A DNA stretch of 64,000 nt from Citrobacter braakii (GTDB lineage: Bacteria > Pseudomonadota > Gammaproteobacteria > Enterobacterales > Enterobacteriaceae), in assembly GCF_002075345.1 (NCBI RefSeq), contig NZ_NAEW01000003.1, positions 310,001 to 374,000 on the forward strand. The letters are read 5' to 3'. This document shows, piece after piece, positions 41,470 through 51,503 of this stretch. Every line of letters starts with the position of its first letter. Positions within the stretch are counted from its first letter, which is position 1. Below the pieces are notes generated by a model. The model saw only the letters and a program-made list of their open reading frames with translations, was not told the DNA's origin and ran no database searches. The position numbers were made by a program, and so were the translations under genes.

Positions 41470-42693
41470 ATGAGTAGCGTAGATATTCTTGTTCCCGACC
41501 TGCCTGAATCCGTAGCGGATGCAACGGTTGCAACCTGGCACAAAAAACCGGGCGATGCAGTACGTCGTGATGAAGTACTGGTAGAAATCGAAACTGACAA
41601 AGTGGTACTGGAAGTACCGGCATCAGCGGACGGTATTCTTGATGCGGTTCTGGAAGATGAAGGGACAACCGTCACTTCTCGCCAGATCCTCGGTCGCCTG
41701 CGTGAAGGCAACAGCTCTGGCAAAGAGACCAGCGCCAAGTCTGAAGAGAAAGATTCTACTCCGGCACAACGCCAGCAGGCGTCTCTTGCTGAACAGAACA
41801 ACGATGCCCTGAGCCCGGCGATCCGTCGCCTGCTGGGTGAGCATAATCTCGAAGCCAGCGCCATCAATGGCACCGGCGTCGGTGGTCGTATCACGCGTGA
41901 AGATGTTGAAAAGCATCTGGCCGAAGCACCGGCTGCGAAAGCAGAAGCCAAAGCGCCGGCCGCCGCGCCTGCACCACAGGCTCAACTGGGCGCTCGTGGC
42001 GAAAAACGTGTTCCGATGACCCGTCTGCGCAAACGCGTAGCTGAGCGTCTGCTGGAAGCGAAAAACTCCACCGCCATGCTGACCACGTTCAACGAAGTCA
42101 ACATGAAGCCAATCATGGATCTGCGTAAGCAGTACGGTGACGCGTTCGAGAAACGTCACGGTATCCGTCTGGGCTTTATGTCTTTCTACGTGAAAGCGGT
42201 TGTTGAAGCGCTGAAACGCTATCCGGAAGTGAACGCGTCCATCGACGGCGATGACGTGGTGTACCACAACTACTTTGATGTCAGCATGGCGGTCTCCACG
42301 CCGCGTGGCCTGGTCACGCCGGTCCTGCGTGATGTGGATCTGCTGGGTATGGCTGACATCGAGAAAAATATTAAAGAGCTGGCAGTTAAAGGTCGCGACG
42401 GCAAGCTGACGGTCGACGATCTGACGGGCGGTAACTTCACCATCACTAACGGTGGCGTGTTCGGTTCCCTGATGTCTACCCCGATCATCAACCCACCGCA
42501 GAGCGCCATCCTGGGTATGCATGCCATCAAAGATCGTCCGATGGCCGTAGACGGCAAGGTTGAAATCCTGCCGATGATGTATCTGGCGCTGTCTTATGAC
42601 CACCGTTTGATCGATGGTCGTGAGTCAGTAGGCTTCCTGGTAACCATTAAAGAGTTGCTGGAAGATCCGACGCGTCTGCTGCTGGACGTGTAG
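41470..42693 (+). CDS. sucB: SucB, dihydrolipoyl succinyltransferase (E2)
   Basis: SucB transfers the succinyl group to CoA and forms the core of the 2-oxoglutarate dehydrogenase complex. The 407-residue protein has a lipoyl domain with Lys44 in [11 protein letters not shown], a peripheral-subunit-binding domain ([20 protein letters not shown]), an Ala/Pro/Lys-rich linker around residues 155-175, and a catalytic domain ending [17 protein letters not shown] with the active His and Asp. It is two residues longer than E. coli SucB, in the linker region. Confidence 0.97.
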   Translation: MSSVDILVPDLPESVADATVATWHKKPGDAVRRDEVLVEIETDKVVLEVPASADGILDAVLEDEGTTVTSRQILGRLREGNSSGKETSAKSEEKDSTPAQRQQASLAEQNNDALSPAIRRLLGEHNLEASAINGTGVGGRITREDVEKHLAEAPAAKAEAKAPAAAPAPQAQLGARGEKRVPMTRLRKRVAERLLEAKNSTAMLTTFNEVNMKPIMDLRKQYGDAFEKRHGIRLGFMSFYVKAVVEALKRYPEVNASIDGDDVVYHNYFDVSMAVSTPRGLVTPVLRDVDLLGMADIEKNIKELAVKGRDGKLTVDDLTGGNFTITNGGVFGSLMSTPIINPPQSAILGMHAIKDRPMAVDGKVEILPMMYLALSYDHRLIDGRESVGFLVTIKELLEDPTRLLLDV

Positions 42694-42712
42694 TAAATAA
42701 GAGTATCACCTG

Positions 42713-42747
42713 CCCCGTAGGTCTGGAGGCTTATCAGGCCTACGGGT
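42713..42747. repeat. REP-like palindrome between sucB and sucC
   Basis: CCCGTAGG and CCTACGGG pair around GTCTGGAGGCTTATCAGG-type sequence typical of REP units, in a 90-base gap. Such elements often protect upstream mRNA. Confidence 0.65.
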
Positions 42748-42783
42748 AAAAGATAACGATTACCTGAAGGATGGACAGAACAC

Positions 42784-43950
42784 ATGAACTTACATGAATA
42801 TCAGGCAAAACAACTTTTTGCCCGCTATGGCTTACCGGCACCGGTGGGTTATGCCTGTACTACTCCGCGTGAAGCTGAAGAAGCTGCATCTAAAATCGGC
42901 GCAGGCCCGTGGGTAGTGAAATGTCAGGTTCACGCTGGTGGCCGTGGTAAAGCGGGCGGTGTGAAGGTTGTGAACAGCAAAGAAGACATTCGCGCTTTTG
43001 CTGAACACTGGCTGGGTAAACGTCTGGTCACTTACCAGACAGACGCCCATGGTCAACCGGTAAATCAGATTCTGGTTGAAGCAGCGACCGACATTGGTAA
43101 AGAACTTTACCTCGGCGCAGTTGTTGACCGTAGTTCCCGTCGCGTGGTCTTCATGGCCTCTACCGAAGGCGGCGTGGAAATTGAAAAAGTGGCTGAAGAA
43201 ACGCCGCACCTGATCCACAAAGTAGCGCTCGATCCGCTGGCCGGTCCGATGCCTTATCAGGGTCGTGAACTGGCGTTCAAACTGGGTCTGGAAGGTAAAC
43301 AGGTTCAGCAGTTCACCAAGATCTTCATGGGTCTGGCGACTATCTTCCTTGAGCGCGATCTGGCGCTGATCGAAATCAACCCGCTGGTGGTGACCAAGCA
43401 GGGTGATCTGATCTGCCTCGACGGCAAACTGGGCGCTGACGGCAACGCGCTGTTCCGCCAGGCTGACCTGCGTGAAATGCGCGATCAGTCTCAGGAAGAT
43501 CCGCGTGAAGCACAGGCTGCACAGTGGGAACTGAACTACGTCGCTCTGGACGGCAACATCGGTTGTATGGTTAACGGCGCGGGCCTGGCAATGGGCACCA
43601 TGGACATCGTTAAACTGCACGGCGGCGAACCGGCTAACTTCCTCGACGTTGGCGGCGGTGCGACCAAAGAGCGTGTAACCGAAGCGTTCAAAATTATCCT
43701 CTCTGACGACAATGTTAAAGCCGTACTGGTTAACATCTTCGGCGGTATCGTACGCTGCGACCTGATCGCGGACGGTATCATCGGCGCGGTAGCAGAAGTG
43801 GGCGTTAACGTTCCGGTCGTGGTACGTCTTGAAGGTAACAACGCTGAACTCGGCGCGAAAAAATTGGCTGATAGCGGCCTGAATATTATTGCAGCGAAAA
43901 GTCTGACGGATGCAGCTCAGCAGGTTGTTGCCGCAGTGGAGGGGAAATAA
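42784..43950 (+). CDS. sucC: SucC, succinyl-CoA synthetase beta subunit
   Basis: SucC binds ADP/ATP and, with SucD, makes ATP from succinyl-CoA. The 388-residue length equals E. coli. The ATP-grasp domain starts [19 protein letters not shown] and contains [17 protein letters not shown]; the C-terminal CoA-ligase domain has [12 protein letters not shown] and [16 protein letters not shown]. The stop overlaps the sucD start by one base. Confidence 0.98.
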   Translation: MNLHEYQAKQLFARYGLPAPVGYACTTPREAEEAASKIGAGPWVVKCQVHAGGRGKAGGVKVVNSKEDIRAFAEHWLGKRLVTYQTDAHGQPVNQILVEAATDIGKELYLGAVVDRSSRRVVFMASTEGGVEIEKVAEETPHLIHKVALDPLAGPMPYQGRELAFKLGLEGKQVQQFTKIFMGLATIFLERDLALIEINPLVVTKQGDLICLDGKLGADGNALFRQADLREMRDQSQEDPREAQAAQWELNYVALDGNIGCMVNGAGLAMGTMDIVKLHGGEPANFLDVGGGATKERVTEAFKIILSDDNVKAVLVNIFGGIVRCDLIADGIIGAVAEVGVNVPVVVRLEGNNAELGAKKLADSGLNIIAAKSLTDAAQQVVAAVEGK

Positions 43951-44819
43951 TGTCAGTTTTAATTAATAAAGATACCAAGGTTATCTGCCAGGGCTTCACC
44001 GGTAGCCAGGGGACATTCCACTCTGAACAAGCGATTGCTTACGGTACGCAAATGGTCGGCGGTGTTACGCCGGGCAAAGGCGGCACCACGCATCTGGGTC
44101 TGCCGGTGTTCAACACCGTACGTGAAGCGGTAGAAGCGACCGGCGCAACCGCCACCGTTATCTACGTTCCGGCTCCGTTCTGCAAAGACTCCATCCTGGA
44201 AGCTATTGATGCAGGCATCAAGCTTATCATCACCATCACCGAAGGTATCCCAACGCTGGATATGCTGACTGTGAAAGTGAAGCTGGATGAAGCTGGCGTG
44301 CGCATGATTGGCCCGAACTGCCCAGGTGTTATCACCCCTGGTGAATGTAAAATCGGCATCATGCCGGGCCATATTCACAAGCCTGGTAAAGTCGGTATCG
44401 TTTCTCGTTCCGGTACGCTGACCTATGAAGCGGTTAAGCAGACCACCGACTATGGTTTTGGTCAGTCTACCTGTGTGGGTATCGGCGGCGACCCGATCCC
44501 TGGCTCTAACTTCATCGATATCCTGAAGCTGTTCCAGGAAGATCCGCAGACTGAAGCGATCGTCATGATCGGTGAGATCGGCGGTAGCGCGGAAGAAGAA
44601 GCAGCGGCGTACATTAAAGATCATGTGACCAAGCCGGTTGTGGGTTACATCGCGGGTGTGACGGCGCCGAAAGGTAAACGTATGGGTCATGCTGGTGCGA
44701 TCATCGCAGGTGGTAAAGGTACGGCGGATGAGAAATTCGCTGCGCTGGAAGCCGCTGGCGTGAAAACCGTTCGTAGCCTGGCCGATATCGGCGAAGCGCT
44801 GAAAACAGTGATTAAGTAA
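43950..44819 (+). CDS. sucD: SucD, succinyl-CoA synthetase alpha subunit
   Basis: SucD binds CoA and carries the phosphohistidine intermediate. The 289-residue length equals E. coli. The N-terminal CoA fold is [18 protein letters not shown], the middle has [20 protein letters not shown], and the phosphohistidine lies in [18 protein letters not shown] (near residue 247). It is the last gene of sdhCDAB-sucABCD and is followed directly by two hairpins that may form the SdhX RNA. Confidence 0.98.
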   Translation: MSVLINKDTKVICQGFTGSQGTFHSEQAIAYGTQMVGGVTPGKGGTTHLGLPVFNTVREAVEATGATATVIYVPAPFCKDSILEAIDAGIKLIITITEGIPTLDMLTVKVKLDEAGVRMIGPNCPGVITPGECKIGIMPGHIHKPGKVGIVSRSGTLTYEAVKQTTDYGFGQSTCVGIGGDPIPGSNFIDILKLFQEDPQTEAIVMIGEIGGSAEEEAAAYIKDHVTKPVVGYIAGVTAPKGKRMGHAGAIIAGGKGTADEKFAALEAAGVKTVRSLADIGEALKTVIK

Positions 44820-44901
44820 GAAAAAAACAGCCCTGACTCTCTGCATAGTCAAGGGCTGGTCCCGTTTCGACATGGTTGGCCATCTGATGATGGCCTTTTT
44901 T
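44815..44901 (+). ncRNA. sdhX: Candidate SdhX (RybD) 3'-UTR small RNA
   Basis: After the sucD stop, CAGCCCT-GACT and AGTC-AGGGCTG form a hairpin (44828-44858), followed by GGCCATC/GATGGCC and six T, a strong terminator. In E. coli the 3' end of this operon is processed to the sRNA SdhX, which acts on ackA and katG. Position and architecture agree; I could not confirm the seed sequence, and the 5' end given is approximate. Confidence 0.5.
44878..44901 (+). terminator. Terminator of the sdh-suc operon
   Basis: GGCCATC and GATGGCC pair around TGAT and are followed by six T. The last bases overlap the stop codon of convergent mngR. Confidence 0.9.
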
Positions 44902-45616
44902 AATGGCGTCGTTTTGCCACCAGCGTAAATTTATAATCGTCGCTTTTGAAGGTGTTGCGGCTGTATTCAAAAACGCGTCCATCGAGCAGAAACCCGCGAG
45001 AGATTTTCTCCAGCACCGGTTTCCCCTGCGGCATGCCCAGCATTTCTACAGTATCCTCATCCGGAATAACCGGGATCAGTTCCTGCTCGCTGCGATCGAT
45101 AACCATCTTTTTGATCTGTTCTATATAGTGATATTTAGAATTTTCCATCACCTCCCAGGTGAGATCGGGAAAGAGGGCGAGCGGCATCCATGTCTCTTCG
45201 AGGGTAACGGCTTTCTGCTTAATAAAACGAACCCGTTTTACATGCCAGACTTTATCTTCAGCCGCCAGCTGTAGCCATTCGGCCAGCATCTCTCCTGCTG
45301 GAATGACCTCAAAGACCTTCACTTCGCTGTGCGTTTCAACCTGACGGTCGGCAAGCTTCTCATAAAAACTGGTGAGCTGATAAATGTCGTAATTAACGCG
45401 CTCCTCTTTCACATACCAACCGCTGCCCTGAATGCTCTCGATAATATTCTGTTCCGTTAGCAGCTTGAGTGCTTGCCTGATGGTCACGCGGCTGACCTCG
45501 AAACGGCTCTGTAGCGTAGATTCTGTGGGAAGTGCATCACCTGGTTTTAATTCACCTTTTGCAACTTGTTCGCGCAGAACGTCGGCTATCTGGCGGTACA
45601 TCGGTTTTTTGCTCAT
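44900..45616 (-). CDS. mngR: MngR, GntR-family repressor of mngAB
   Basis: MngR (FarR) is a 238-residue HutC-type GntR regulator. The winged helix is at residues 1-70 (PMYRQIADVLREQVAKGELK, then RFEVSRVTIRQALKLL), followed by a UTRA ligand domain. In E. coli it represses mngAB until mannosylglycerate (or its phosphate) is present; fatty acids were also reported as effectors. It is divergent from mngA over 181 bases. It converges with the sdh-suc operon, its stop touching the terminator. Confidence 0.94.
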   Translation of the reverse strand: MSKKPMYRQIADVLREQVAKGELKPGDALPTESTLQSRFEVSRVTIRQALKLLTEQNIIESIQGSGWYVKEERVNYDIYQLTSFYEKLADRQVETHSEVKVFEVIPAGEMLAEWLQLAAEDKVWHVKRVRFIKQKAVTLEETWMPLALFPDLTWEVMENSKYHYIEQIKKMVIDRSEQELIPVIPDEDTVEMLGMPQGKPVLEKISRGFLLDGRVFEYSRNTFKSDDYKFTLVAKRRH

Positions 45617-45689
45617 CTCTTTTCGCTTTTGTCGGCAATAAAGTCAGATATTCAAGACAAATTATGCGTACATTTTATCAATAGTAAAT

Positions 45690-45714
45690 AATACAAATTA
45701 AATACAAATATTGT
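45690..45714. promoter_or_regulatory. Candidate MngR operator
   Basis: AATACAAAT occurs twice, at 45690 and 45701, one helical turn apart, and the second copy runs into the inverted repeat ACAA-ATA-TTGT. This lies midway between divergent mngR and mngA, where an operator is expected. Binding is unproven. Confidence 0.4.
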
Positions 45715-45720
45715 CTCGTT

Positions 45721-45736
45721 AGTGAAATTGATCACG
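45721..45736. promoter_or_regulatory. CRP-like site before mngA
   Basis: AGTGA-AATTGA-TCACG keeps the GTGA/TCAC cores of the CRP consensus with the correct 6-base spacing, about 62 bases before the mngA start. Catabolite control of a PTS gene is expected. Confidence 0.5.
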
Positions 45737-45797
45737 TAAAGGTATTGTTTTGTCTGCGACAATCGCGGCACATAATAATGACAATCCTCTGAGGACC

Positions 45798-47717
45798 ATG
45801 ATGAATTTGACAATACTGTCCCACCCTCGCGCAGTCTGTGTGCAGGCGAGATTTACCGATCGTGACGATGCCATTCGCCAACTTACGCAGCGGCTGACCG
45901 AATTAGGCAAAATCACCGATGCCGACGCTTATCTGGCGGAAGTTTTTCACCGCGAATCGCTGGGGCCTACGGCGCTTGGCGAAGGGGTGGCGGTACCGCA
46001 CGGTAAATCGTCGGCCGTGAAAGAGGCGGCTTTCGCGGTGGCGACGCTGAGTGAACCGATGGACTGGGAAGGTATTGATGGCCCGGAGTCTGTTGAACTT
46101 ATTTTTTTACTGGCGATCCCGCCAGATGAAGCCGGTTCGACCCATATCCAAATCCTGACCGAACTGACCACCTGCCTTGCGGATGAGGATCTGCGTGCTC
46201 GCGTCATGGCGGCGACCAGCGCCGAAGCGGTGCTGGTGGCGTTAGTGGTCGAAACAGCGCCGCAGGCCGCAGTGGCGACGGCGGATGCGCCAACGATTGT
46301 TTGCGTTACCGCATGTCCGGCGGGCATTGCGCATACCTATATGGCGGCTGAGTATCTGGAGAAAGCCGGTCGGCAAATGGGCGTTAACGTGGTGGTGGAA
46401 AAACAGGGTGCCAATGGCATTGAAGACCGCTTAACGGCTCAACAACTGAATGATGCGCGCGCCTGCATTTTCGCCGCAGAGGTCGCTATTAAAGAAAGTG
46501 AACGTTTCAACGGTATCCCGGCGATCTCCGTTCCGGTTGCCGAACCGTTGCGCCACGCAAAAGCGCTGATTGAACAGGCGTTAGCGCTGGAGCCTCTGCA
46601 AAGCCAGCGTGTTTCTCAGCCACAGACAGAGGTGAAAAAGGGGCTGAAAACTGACCTGAAACAAGCACTGCTGAGCGGAATTTCGTTTGCCGTGCCGTTA
46701 ATCGTCGCCGGAGGGACGGTACTGGCGGTGGCGGTATTGATTGCACAGATTTTCGGCCTACAGGATGTGTACAGCTTAGAGAAATCCTGGCTGTGGATGT
46801 ATCGCCAACTCGGCGGCGGGATGCTGGGCACGCTGATGGTTCCGGTACTGTCGGCCTATACCGCTTATTCGCTGGCGGATAAACCAGCGCTGGCTCCAGG
46901 CTTTGCGGCGGGTCTGGCGGCGAACTTAATCGGCTCGGGTTTTCTTGGCGGTGTTGCCGGTGGCCTGATTGCCGGTTATCTCATGCGTTGGGTGAAACAG
47001 CATCTGCGTTTAAGCAGCAAATTCAATGGCTTTTTAACGTTCTACCTCTATCCGGTGATTGGCACGTTGGGCGCGGGTAGCCTGATGTTGTTTGTGATTG
47101 GCGAGCCTGTCGCCTGGATCAATACCTCGCTGACGGCCTGGCTAAATGGGTTATCAGGCACCAACGCGCTACTGCTCGGTATGATCCTGGGCTTTATGTG
47201 TTCGTTTGATCTTGGCGGTCCGGTCAATAAAGCGGCATATGCATTTTGTCTGGGCGCGATGGCCAACGGCGTATTCGGTCCCTACGCCATTTTCGCTTCG
47301 GTAAAAATGGTTTCTGCTTTCACCGTCACCGCTTCAACCATGCTGGCGCCACGCCTGTTCAAACAGTTTGAGATTGAGACCGGTAAATCCACCTGGCTGC
47401 TCGGCCTTGCCGGGATTACCGAAGGCGCGATTCCGCTGGCGATTGAGGACCCGATTCGGGTGATTGGCTCTTTAGTGATGGGGTCGATGGCGACCGGAGC
47501 CATCGTTGGGGCCATGGGGATTGGGCTTTCGACCCCAGGTGCCGGGATTTTCTCGCTCTTTTTACTTATCCCCGCAGACCTAAGCGCGGTGATGGCCGCC
47601 GCGGGCTGGTTTGGCGCCGCACTGATTGGGACGATTATCTCCACGGCGATTTTACTGCTCTGGCGGCGTCAAGCGGTTAAACAGGGGAAATACGTCACCG
47701 ATAGCGTGATGCCGTAA
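45798..47717 (+). CDS. mngA: MngA, PTS EIIABC for 2-O-alpha-mannosyl-D-glycerate
   Basis: MngA imports 2-O-alpha-mannosyl-D-glycerate and phosphorylates the mannose at C6. The protein (639 residues from this start) is a fused fructose-type permease: EIIA (about 1-150) with active His68 in AVPHGKSS, EIIB (about 165-260) with active Cys173 in VTACPAGIAHTYMAAEY, and a membrane EIIC domain of about nine helices from residue 285. I start at the first ATG of ATGATG at 45798, with GAGG upstream, although an in-frame ATG exists at 45750. It precedes mngB by 24 bases. Confidence 0.94.
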   Translation: MMNLTILSHPRAVCVQARFTDRDDAIRQLTQRLTELGKITDADAYLAEVFHRESLGPTALGEGVAVPHGKSSAVKEAAFAVATLSEPMDWEGIDGPESVELIFLLAIPPDEAGSTHIQILTELTTCLADEDLRARVMAATSAEAVLVALVVETAPQAAVATADAPTIVCVTACPAGIAHTYMAAEYLEKAGRQMGVNVVVEKQGANGIEDRLTAQQLNDARACIFAAEVAIKESERFNGIPAISVPVAEPLRHAKALIEQALALEPLQSQRVSQPQTEVKKGLKTDLKQALLSGISFAVPLIVAGGTVLAVAVLIAQIFGLQDVYSLEKSWLWMYRQLGGGMLGTLMVPVLSAYTAYSLADKPALAPGFAAGLAANLIGSGFLGGVAGGLIAGYLMRWVKQHLRLSSKFNGFLTFYLYPVIGTLGAGSLMLFVIGEPVAWINTSLTAWLNGLSGTNALLLGMILGFMCSFDLGGPVNKAAYAFCLGAMANGVFGPYAIFASVKMVSAFTVTASTMLAPRLFKQFEIETGKSTWLLGLAGITEGAIPLAIEDPIRVIGSLVMGSMATGAIVGAMGIGLSTPGAGIFSLFLLIPADLSAVMAAAGWFGAALIGTIISTAILLLWRRQAVKQGKYVTDSVMP

Positions 47718-47741
47718 GCACTTACTCAACAGGAAATGACG

Positions 47742-50375
47742 ATGAAAGCAGTATCTCGCGTTCACATTACGCCGCATATGCACTGGGACCGTGAGTGGTA
47801 CTTCACCACCGAAGAGTCGCGTATTTTGCTGGTTAACAATATGGAAGAGATCCTGACTCGCCTTGAGCAGGATGCAGAGTACAAATATTACGTGCTGGAT
47901 GGTCAAACGGCGGTGCTGGAAGACTATTTTGCGGTGAAACCTGAAAACCGGCAGCGGGTTAAAGCGCTGGTGCAGGCCGGGAAGCTTATTATCGGCCCCT
48001 GGTACACGCAAACGGATACGACCCTCGTTTCCGGTGAGTCAATTGTCCGCAATCTGATGTACGGCATCCGCGATTGTATGGCCTTTGGCGAACCGATGAA
48101 GATAGGTTATCTACCTGATTCATTTGGGATGTCCGGGCAGATGCCGCATATTTATAATGGTTTTGGTATCAACCGGGCTCTGTTCTGGCGTGGGTGCTCT
48201 GAACGTCATGGCACCGATAAAACCGAATTTTTATGGCAAAGCGCTGACGGTAGCCAGGTCACGACACAGGTGTTGCCGCTGGGCTATGCGATTGGTAAGT
48301 ACTTACCCGAGGATGAGGCCGGGCTGCGTAAGCGACTTGACGGCTACTTCGAGGTGCTGGAGAACGCCTCGGTGACTAAAGAAATCCTATTACCCAACGG
48401 GCATGACCAGATGCCGTTACAGCAAAACATCTTTGCGGTGATGGATAAACTGCGTGAAATCTACCCGCAGCGAAAATTTGTCATGAGCCGCTTCGAGGAG
48501 ATTTTTGCTCATATCGAAGCGCATCGGGAGACGTTGGCTACCCTGCACGGCGAGTTTATCGACGGTAAATATATGCGCGTGCATCGTACGATTGGATCCA
48601 CACGAATGGATATCAAAATTATCCATGCGCGTATTGAGAATAAAATCGTTAACCTGCTGGAACCGCTCGCCACGCTGGCCTGGAGTTTAGGTTTTGACTA
48701 TCACCACGGTCTGCTGGAGAAAATGTGGAAAGAGATTTTAAAGAATCATGCCCACGACAGCATCGGCTGTTGCTGTAGCGATAAAGTGCATCGTGAAATC
48801 GTTTCACGCTTCGTGCTGGCCGAAGATATGGCCGACAATTTGATTCGTTTTTACCTGCGTAAAATCACTGACAACATGGCGCACAGTGAAGAAGACAAGC
48901 TGGTGATGTTCAACCTGATGCCCTGGCCGCGTGAGGCGGTGATCAATACGACCGTACGTCTTCGCGCCAGCCAGTTCCGCCTGCTTGATAGCAGAGGAAA
49001 TGAAATCCCTTATTTTATTCGTGGCGTGCGCGAGCTTGATCCTGGTCTTATCGACCGGCAAATCGTCCATTACGGCAACTACGAGCCGTTTATGGAGTTT
49101 GATATTCAGCTCAACCAGATTCTACCTTCGATGGGGTACTGCACGCTGTATATCGAACCGCATGTTGCTGGCCGTCAGGCGATACCCGCTCCGGCGACCC
49201 AGGCACTGTTGGAGAACGCGTTCTGGCTGATCGATCTCAATGACGATGGAACGCTACAGCTACGCGATAAGGATTCAGGGATTGTTTATCAACGCGTACT
49301 GGAGATTGAAGAAAGCGCCGACGACGGGGATGAGTACGATTACTCCCCCTCGCGCGAGGATTGGCGCCTCACGTCTGCGGGCGTTGCGTTTGAGCATGAA
49401 ATTATCCGCGAGGGATGGCAAGACCGGGCAATCATTCGCTATCGGATGGCGGTTCCGGCGGATCTGGAGGCGCGCGCGTCACGTCAGCGCAATGGTGAAG
49501 TTAGCATCGAAATAGGTGTTACGCTAAGCCATAACAGCCGGCGGATTGAGGTTGATATTCGCATTGACAATCAGGCTGACGATCACCGAGTTCGGGTGCT
49601 TATCCCCACGCCATTTCACACTAATGACGTGTTGGCTGATACCCAGTTTGGCTCGCTGCTAAGGCCTGTTCACGATGAAGCGATGGCCAACTGGCAGGCT
49701 GAGGGATGGAAAGAAGCGCCGGTGCCGGTCTGGAATCTGCTCAACTACGCCGCGCTGCAGGAGGGGCGTCATGGACTCGCGGTGTTTAGCGAAGGATTGC
49801 GTGAATTTGAGGTAGTGGGTGAGGAGAAAAAAACGTTTGCTCTGACGCTGCTCCGTGGCGTCGGCTTACTCGGAAAAGAGGATCTCTTATTACGTCCCGG
49901 CAGGCCGTCAGGCATAAAAATGGCGGTACCGGATTCCCAGATGCGCGGCGTGCTGCACGGGCGCTTTTGCCTGTTTAGTTATAGCGGGACGCCGCTTAAC
50001 GTTGGCCTGGCTCAGCAGGCGCGTGCCTGGCTGACGCCCGTGCAGTGTTATAACAAAATCCCGTGGGATGCGATGAAGCTCAACAAAGCAGCGTTTACTG
50101 TTCCCGATAGCTACAGCCTGTTGAGTATGTCACCGGTTGGCTGTCAGCTTAGCGCGCTAAAAAAAGCAGAGGACAGAGATGAAATCATCCTGCGTTTATT
50201 TAATCCCTCTGACAGCGTCAGCTGCGATGCCGCCGTGTCGTTTAGCCAAAGCGTAATGCATTGCCGCGAAACCGGGATGGATGAAATACCCGCTGGCGAG
50301 CAGAGCGATACGAAGGGAATTAACGGCGTGTTTCGGCCAGGGCAGTCGCGGACGTTTAGTCTGAAACTGGCCTGA
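47742..50375 (+). CDS. mngB: MngB, mannosylglycerate alpha-mannosidase
   Basis: MngB hydrolyses 2-O-(6-phospho-alpha-mannosyl)-D-glycerate to mannose-6-phosphate and glycerate. The 877-residue length equals E. coli MngB. It is a GH38 enzyme: the zinc site is THMHWDREW-like (here [11 protein letters not shown], His12), the nucleophile Asp126 lies in [12 protein letters not shown], and [10 protein letters not shown] carries further site residues. I use ATG 47742 since AGGA stands 8 bases upstream; ATG 47736 is too close to it. The gene ends at a long hairpin facing the next, opposite-strand cluster. Confidence 0.95.
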   Translation: MKAVSRVHITPHMHWDREWYFTTEESRILLVNNMEEILTRLEQDAEYKYYVLDGQTAVLEDYFAVKPENRQRVKALVQAGKLIIGPWYTQTDTTLVSGESIVRNLMYGIRDCMAFGEPMKIGYLPDSFGMSGQMPHIYNGFGINRALFWRGCSERHGTDKTEFLWQSADGSQVTTQVLPLGYAIGKYLPEDEAGLRKRLDGYFEVLENASVTKEILLPNGHDQMPLQQNIFAVMDKLREIYPQRKFVMSRFEEIFAHIEAHRETLATLHGEFIDGKYMRVHRTIGSTRMDIKIIHARIENKIVNLLEPLATLAWSLGFDYHHGLLEKMWKEILKNHAHDSIGCCCSDKVHREIVSRFVLAEDMADNLIRFYLRKITDNMAHSEEDKLVMFNLMPWPREAVINTTVRLRASQFRLLDSRGNEIPYFIRGVRELDPGLIDRQIVHYGNYEPFMEFDIQLNQILPSMGYCTLYIEPHVAGRQAIPAPATQALLENAFWLIDLNDDGTLQLRDKDSGIVYQRVLEIEESADDGDEYDYSPSREDWRLTSAGVAFEHEIIREGWQDRAIIRYRMAVPADLEARASRQRNGEVSIEIGVTLSHNSRRIEVDIRIDNQADDHRVRVLIPTPFHTNDVLADTQFGSLLRPVHDEAMANWQAEGWKEAPVPVWNLLNYAALQEGRHGLAVFSEGLREFEVVGEEKKTFALTLLRGVGLLGKEDLLLRPGRPSGIKMAVPDSQMRGVLHGRFCLFSYSGTPLNVGLAQQARAWLTPVQCYNKIPWDAMKLNKAAFTVPDSYSLLSMSPVGCQLSALKKAEDRDEIILRLFNPSDSVSCDAAVSFSQSVMHCRETGMDEIPAGEQSDTKGINGVFRPGQSRTFSLKLA

Positions 50376-50387
50376 AAGAAGTGATGA

Positions 50388-50419
50388 GTCAGCGCCAGCA
50401 ATCTTATGCTGGCGCTGAC
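50388..50419. terminator. Bidirectional hairpin between mngB and the racemase-like gene
   Basis: GTCAGCGCCAGCA and TGCTGGCGCTGAC form a perfect 13-base stem with a 6-base loop. It lies between convergent genes, 12 bases after mngB and 9 bases after the opposite gene. No T run is present, so termination strength is uncertain. Confidence 0.6.
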
Positions 50420-50428
50420 CGGCCGCTA

Positions 50429-51082
50429 TCAGGATGATGCCAGTGTTTTCAACCAGCGAATTCCGCTTTCCGGCGAGGTCATTACCGGCACCGGCGGGGA
50501 AGGGAGCTGCTGTAAAACGCGCGCCATCGAGGCCTGCGCCAGCATCACAACATCTGCCTGGGTAAAGGCGCTCTGTAACCCTTCACTGACGATACGGTCA
50601 TGAGTATCCATGTCTCCCGCCAGCAGCGCGTGGAATGCCTCCTCCATTAATATAGGCGTGATGGTTCGCGATTTACCGCTCTGCTGCACTTTGCGCTGTA
50701 CGTAATCCAGCGTTGGCTTCAGCGTGGTTGCCACGGTCGCCAGTACGGCGATCCGCTCACCTTTTTCAATCGCCTCTTCCACCATTGCGCAATCAATGCG
50801 TGCGAGCTGAAGTGGGGTCATAAACTGGCATTGCTCCACCGCAGTACCAATTGAGGAGCAGGCGGTAATAAAGATATCGCAGTCCGCCTTTTCGGCAATA
50901 TGTACATAATCGGCGATGCGGGCGGCAATATTGGGCGTCACGCCCTGGGCCTTCATTACCTGCTTGATCATGGATTCTTCCACCAGGTGCATGACTTCAA
51001 CATCCGGCATGATGTCGGCAATCAGCTGTTGCATCATCGTAAGCGTGGCGGCACTGGTATGCAGCATGGCGACCTTTTTCAT
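50429..51082 (-). CDS. Asp/Glu-racemase-superfamily protein
   Basis: A 217-residue protein of the aspartate/glutamate racemase superfamily (which also includes hydantoin racemase, maleate isomerase and arylmalonate decarboxylase). The first catalytic-Cys strand is clear: FITACSSIG, Cys75. The second catalytic Cys, normally in a GC(T/A/S) turn near the C-terminus, is replaced by LAQASM (residues 181-186). Two-base racemisation is therefore doubtful; isomerase or decarboxylase chemistry with one Cys is possible. It is the last gene of the eight-gene minus-strand cluster, overlapping the preceding GlcG-like gene by four bases. I do not know the substrate. Confidence 0.8.
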   Translation of the reverse strand: MKKVAMLHTSAATLTMMQQLIADIMPDVEVMHLVEESMIKQVMKAQGVTPNIAARIADYVHIAEKADCDIFITACSSIGTAVEQCQFMTPLQLARIDCAMVEEAIEKGERIAVLATVATTLKPTLDYVQRKVQQSGKSRTITPILMEEAFHALLAGDMDTHDRIVSEGLQSAFTQADVVMLAQASMARVLQQLPSPPVPVMTSPESGIRWLKTLASS

Positions 51083-51498
51083 TGGGCAATCTCCTTAAGT
51101 AACGTTTCCGCGACGGCCAGCGCCGCATCATGATCTTCCTGCGCGGATAAACCGCCTACCGCGACGGCCCCAAGGCATTTTCCTTGGTGCAGAATCGGGA
51201 TCCCGCCCGGCAGCGCCGTAAACAGCGGGTCGGCAAAATAACCAATATCCAGTTGCTCTTTCTGCAGGCGCTGTAAAAATGCCTGCGTGGTACAGCCCAG
51301 GCGGCTACTGGTGCGTGCTTTACGCTGGGTTAACTCGATGGTTAATAGTTTGGCGTTATCCATCCGCGCAAAGCTGAGTAGTTCGCCATTGGCGTCGCAT
51401 ACGGCTACGCTTAACGGGCGTTTTGCGTAACATGTTTCGGCGAGGTCGAGCGCAGAGGTCACGGCGCGCAGGGCATGCCCCAGAGTGAGAGTTGTCAT
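51079..51498 (-). CDS. GlcG/HbpS-family protein
   Basis: A 139-residue protein of the GlcG/HbpS/PduO-C (DUF336) family. It reads LSVAVCDANGELLSFARMDNAKL, then KARTSSRLG, then PLFTALPGGIPILHQGKCLGAVAVGG, the typical pattern of this fold. Members bind heme or cobalamin or have unknown roles in metabolic operons (for example glc and the pduO C-terminus). I start at 51498 with AGGA upstream; the frame is open to 51528. It overlaps the racemase-like gene by four bases (ATGA) and follows the transporter gene by 5 bases. Confidence 0.83.
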   Translation of the reverse strand: MTTLTLGHALRAVTSALDLAETCYAKRPLSVAVCDANGELLSFARMDNAKLLTIELTQRKARTSSRLGCTTQAFLQRLQKEQLDIGYFADPLFTALPGGIPILHQGKCLGAVAVGGLSAQEDHDAALAVAETLLKEIAQ

Positions 51499-51503
51499 CG
51501 TGA

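Noticed and set aside
41623-42603. 326-codon frame antisense to sucB, and a similar one at 43959-44873 antisense to sucD
   Set aside because: Both are mirror frames of confident TCA-cycle genes with composition typical of shadows.
45750-45797. Upstream ATG for mngA at 45750
   Set aside because: No ribosome site precedes it and the extra 16 residues do not resemble a PTS domain; GAGG lies directly before 45798.
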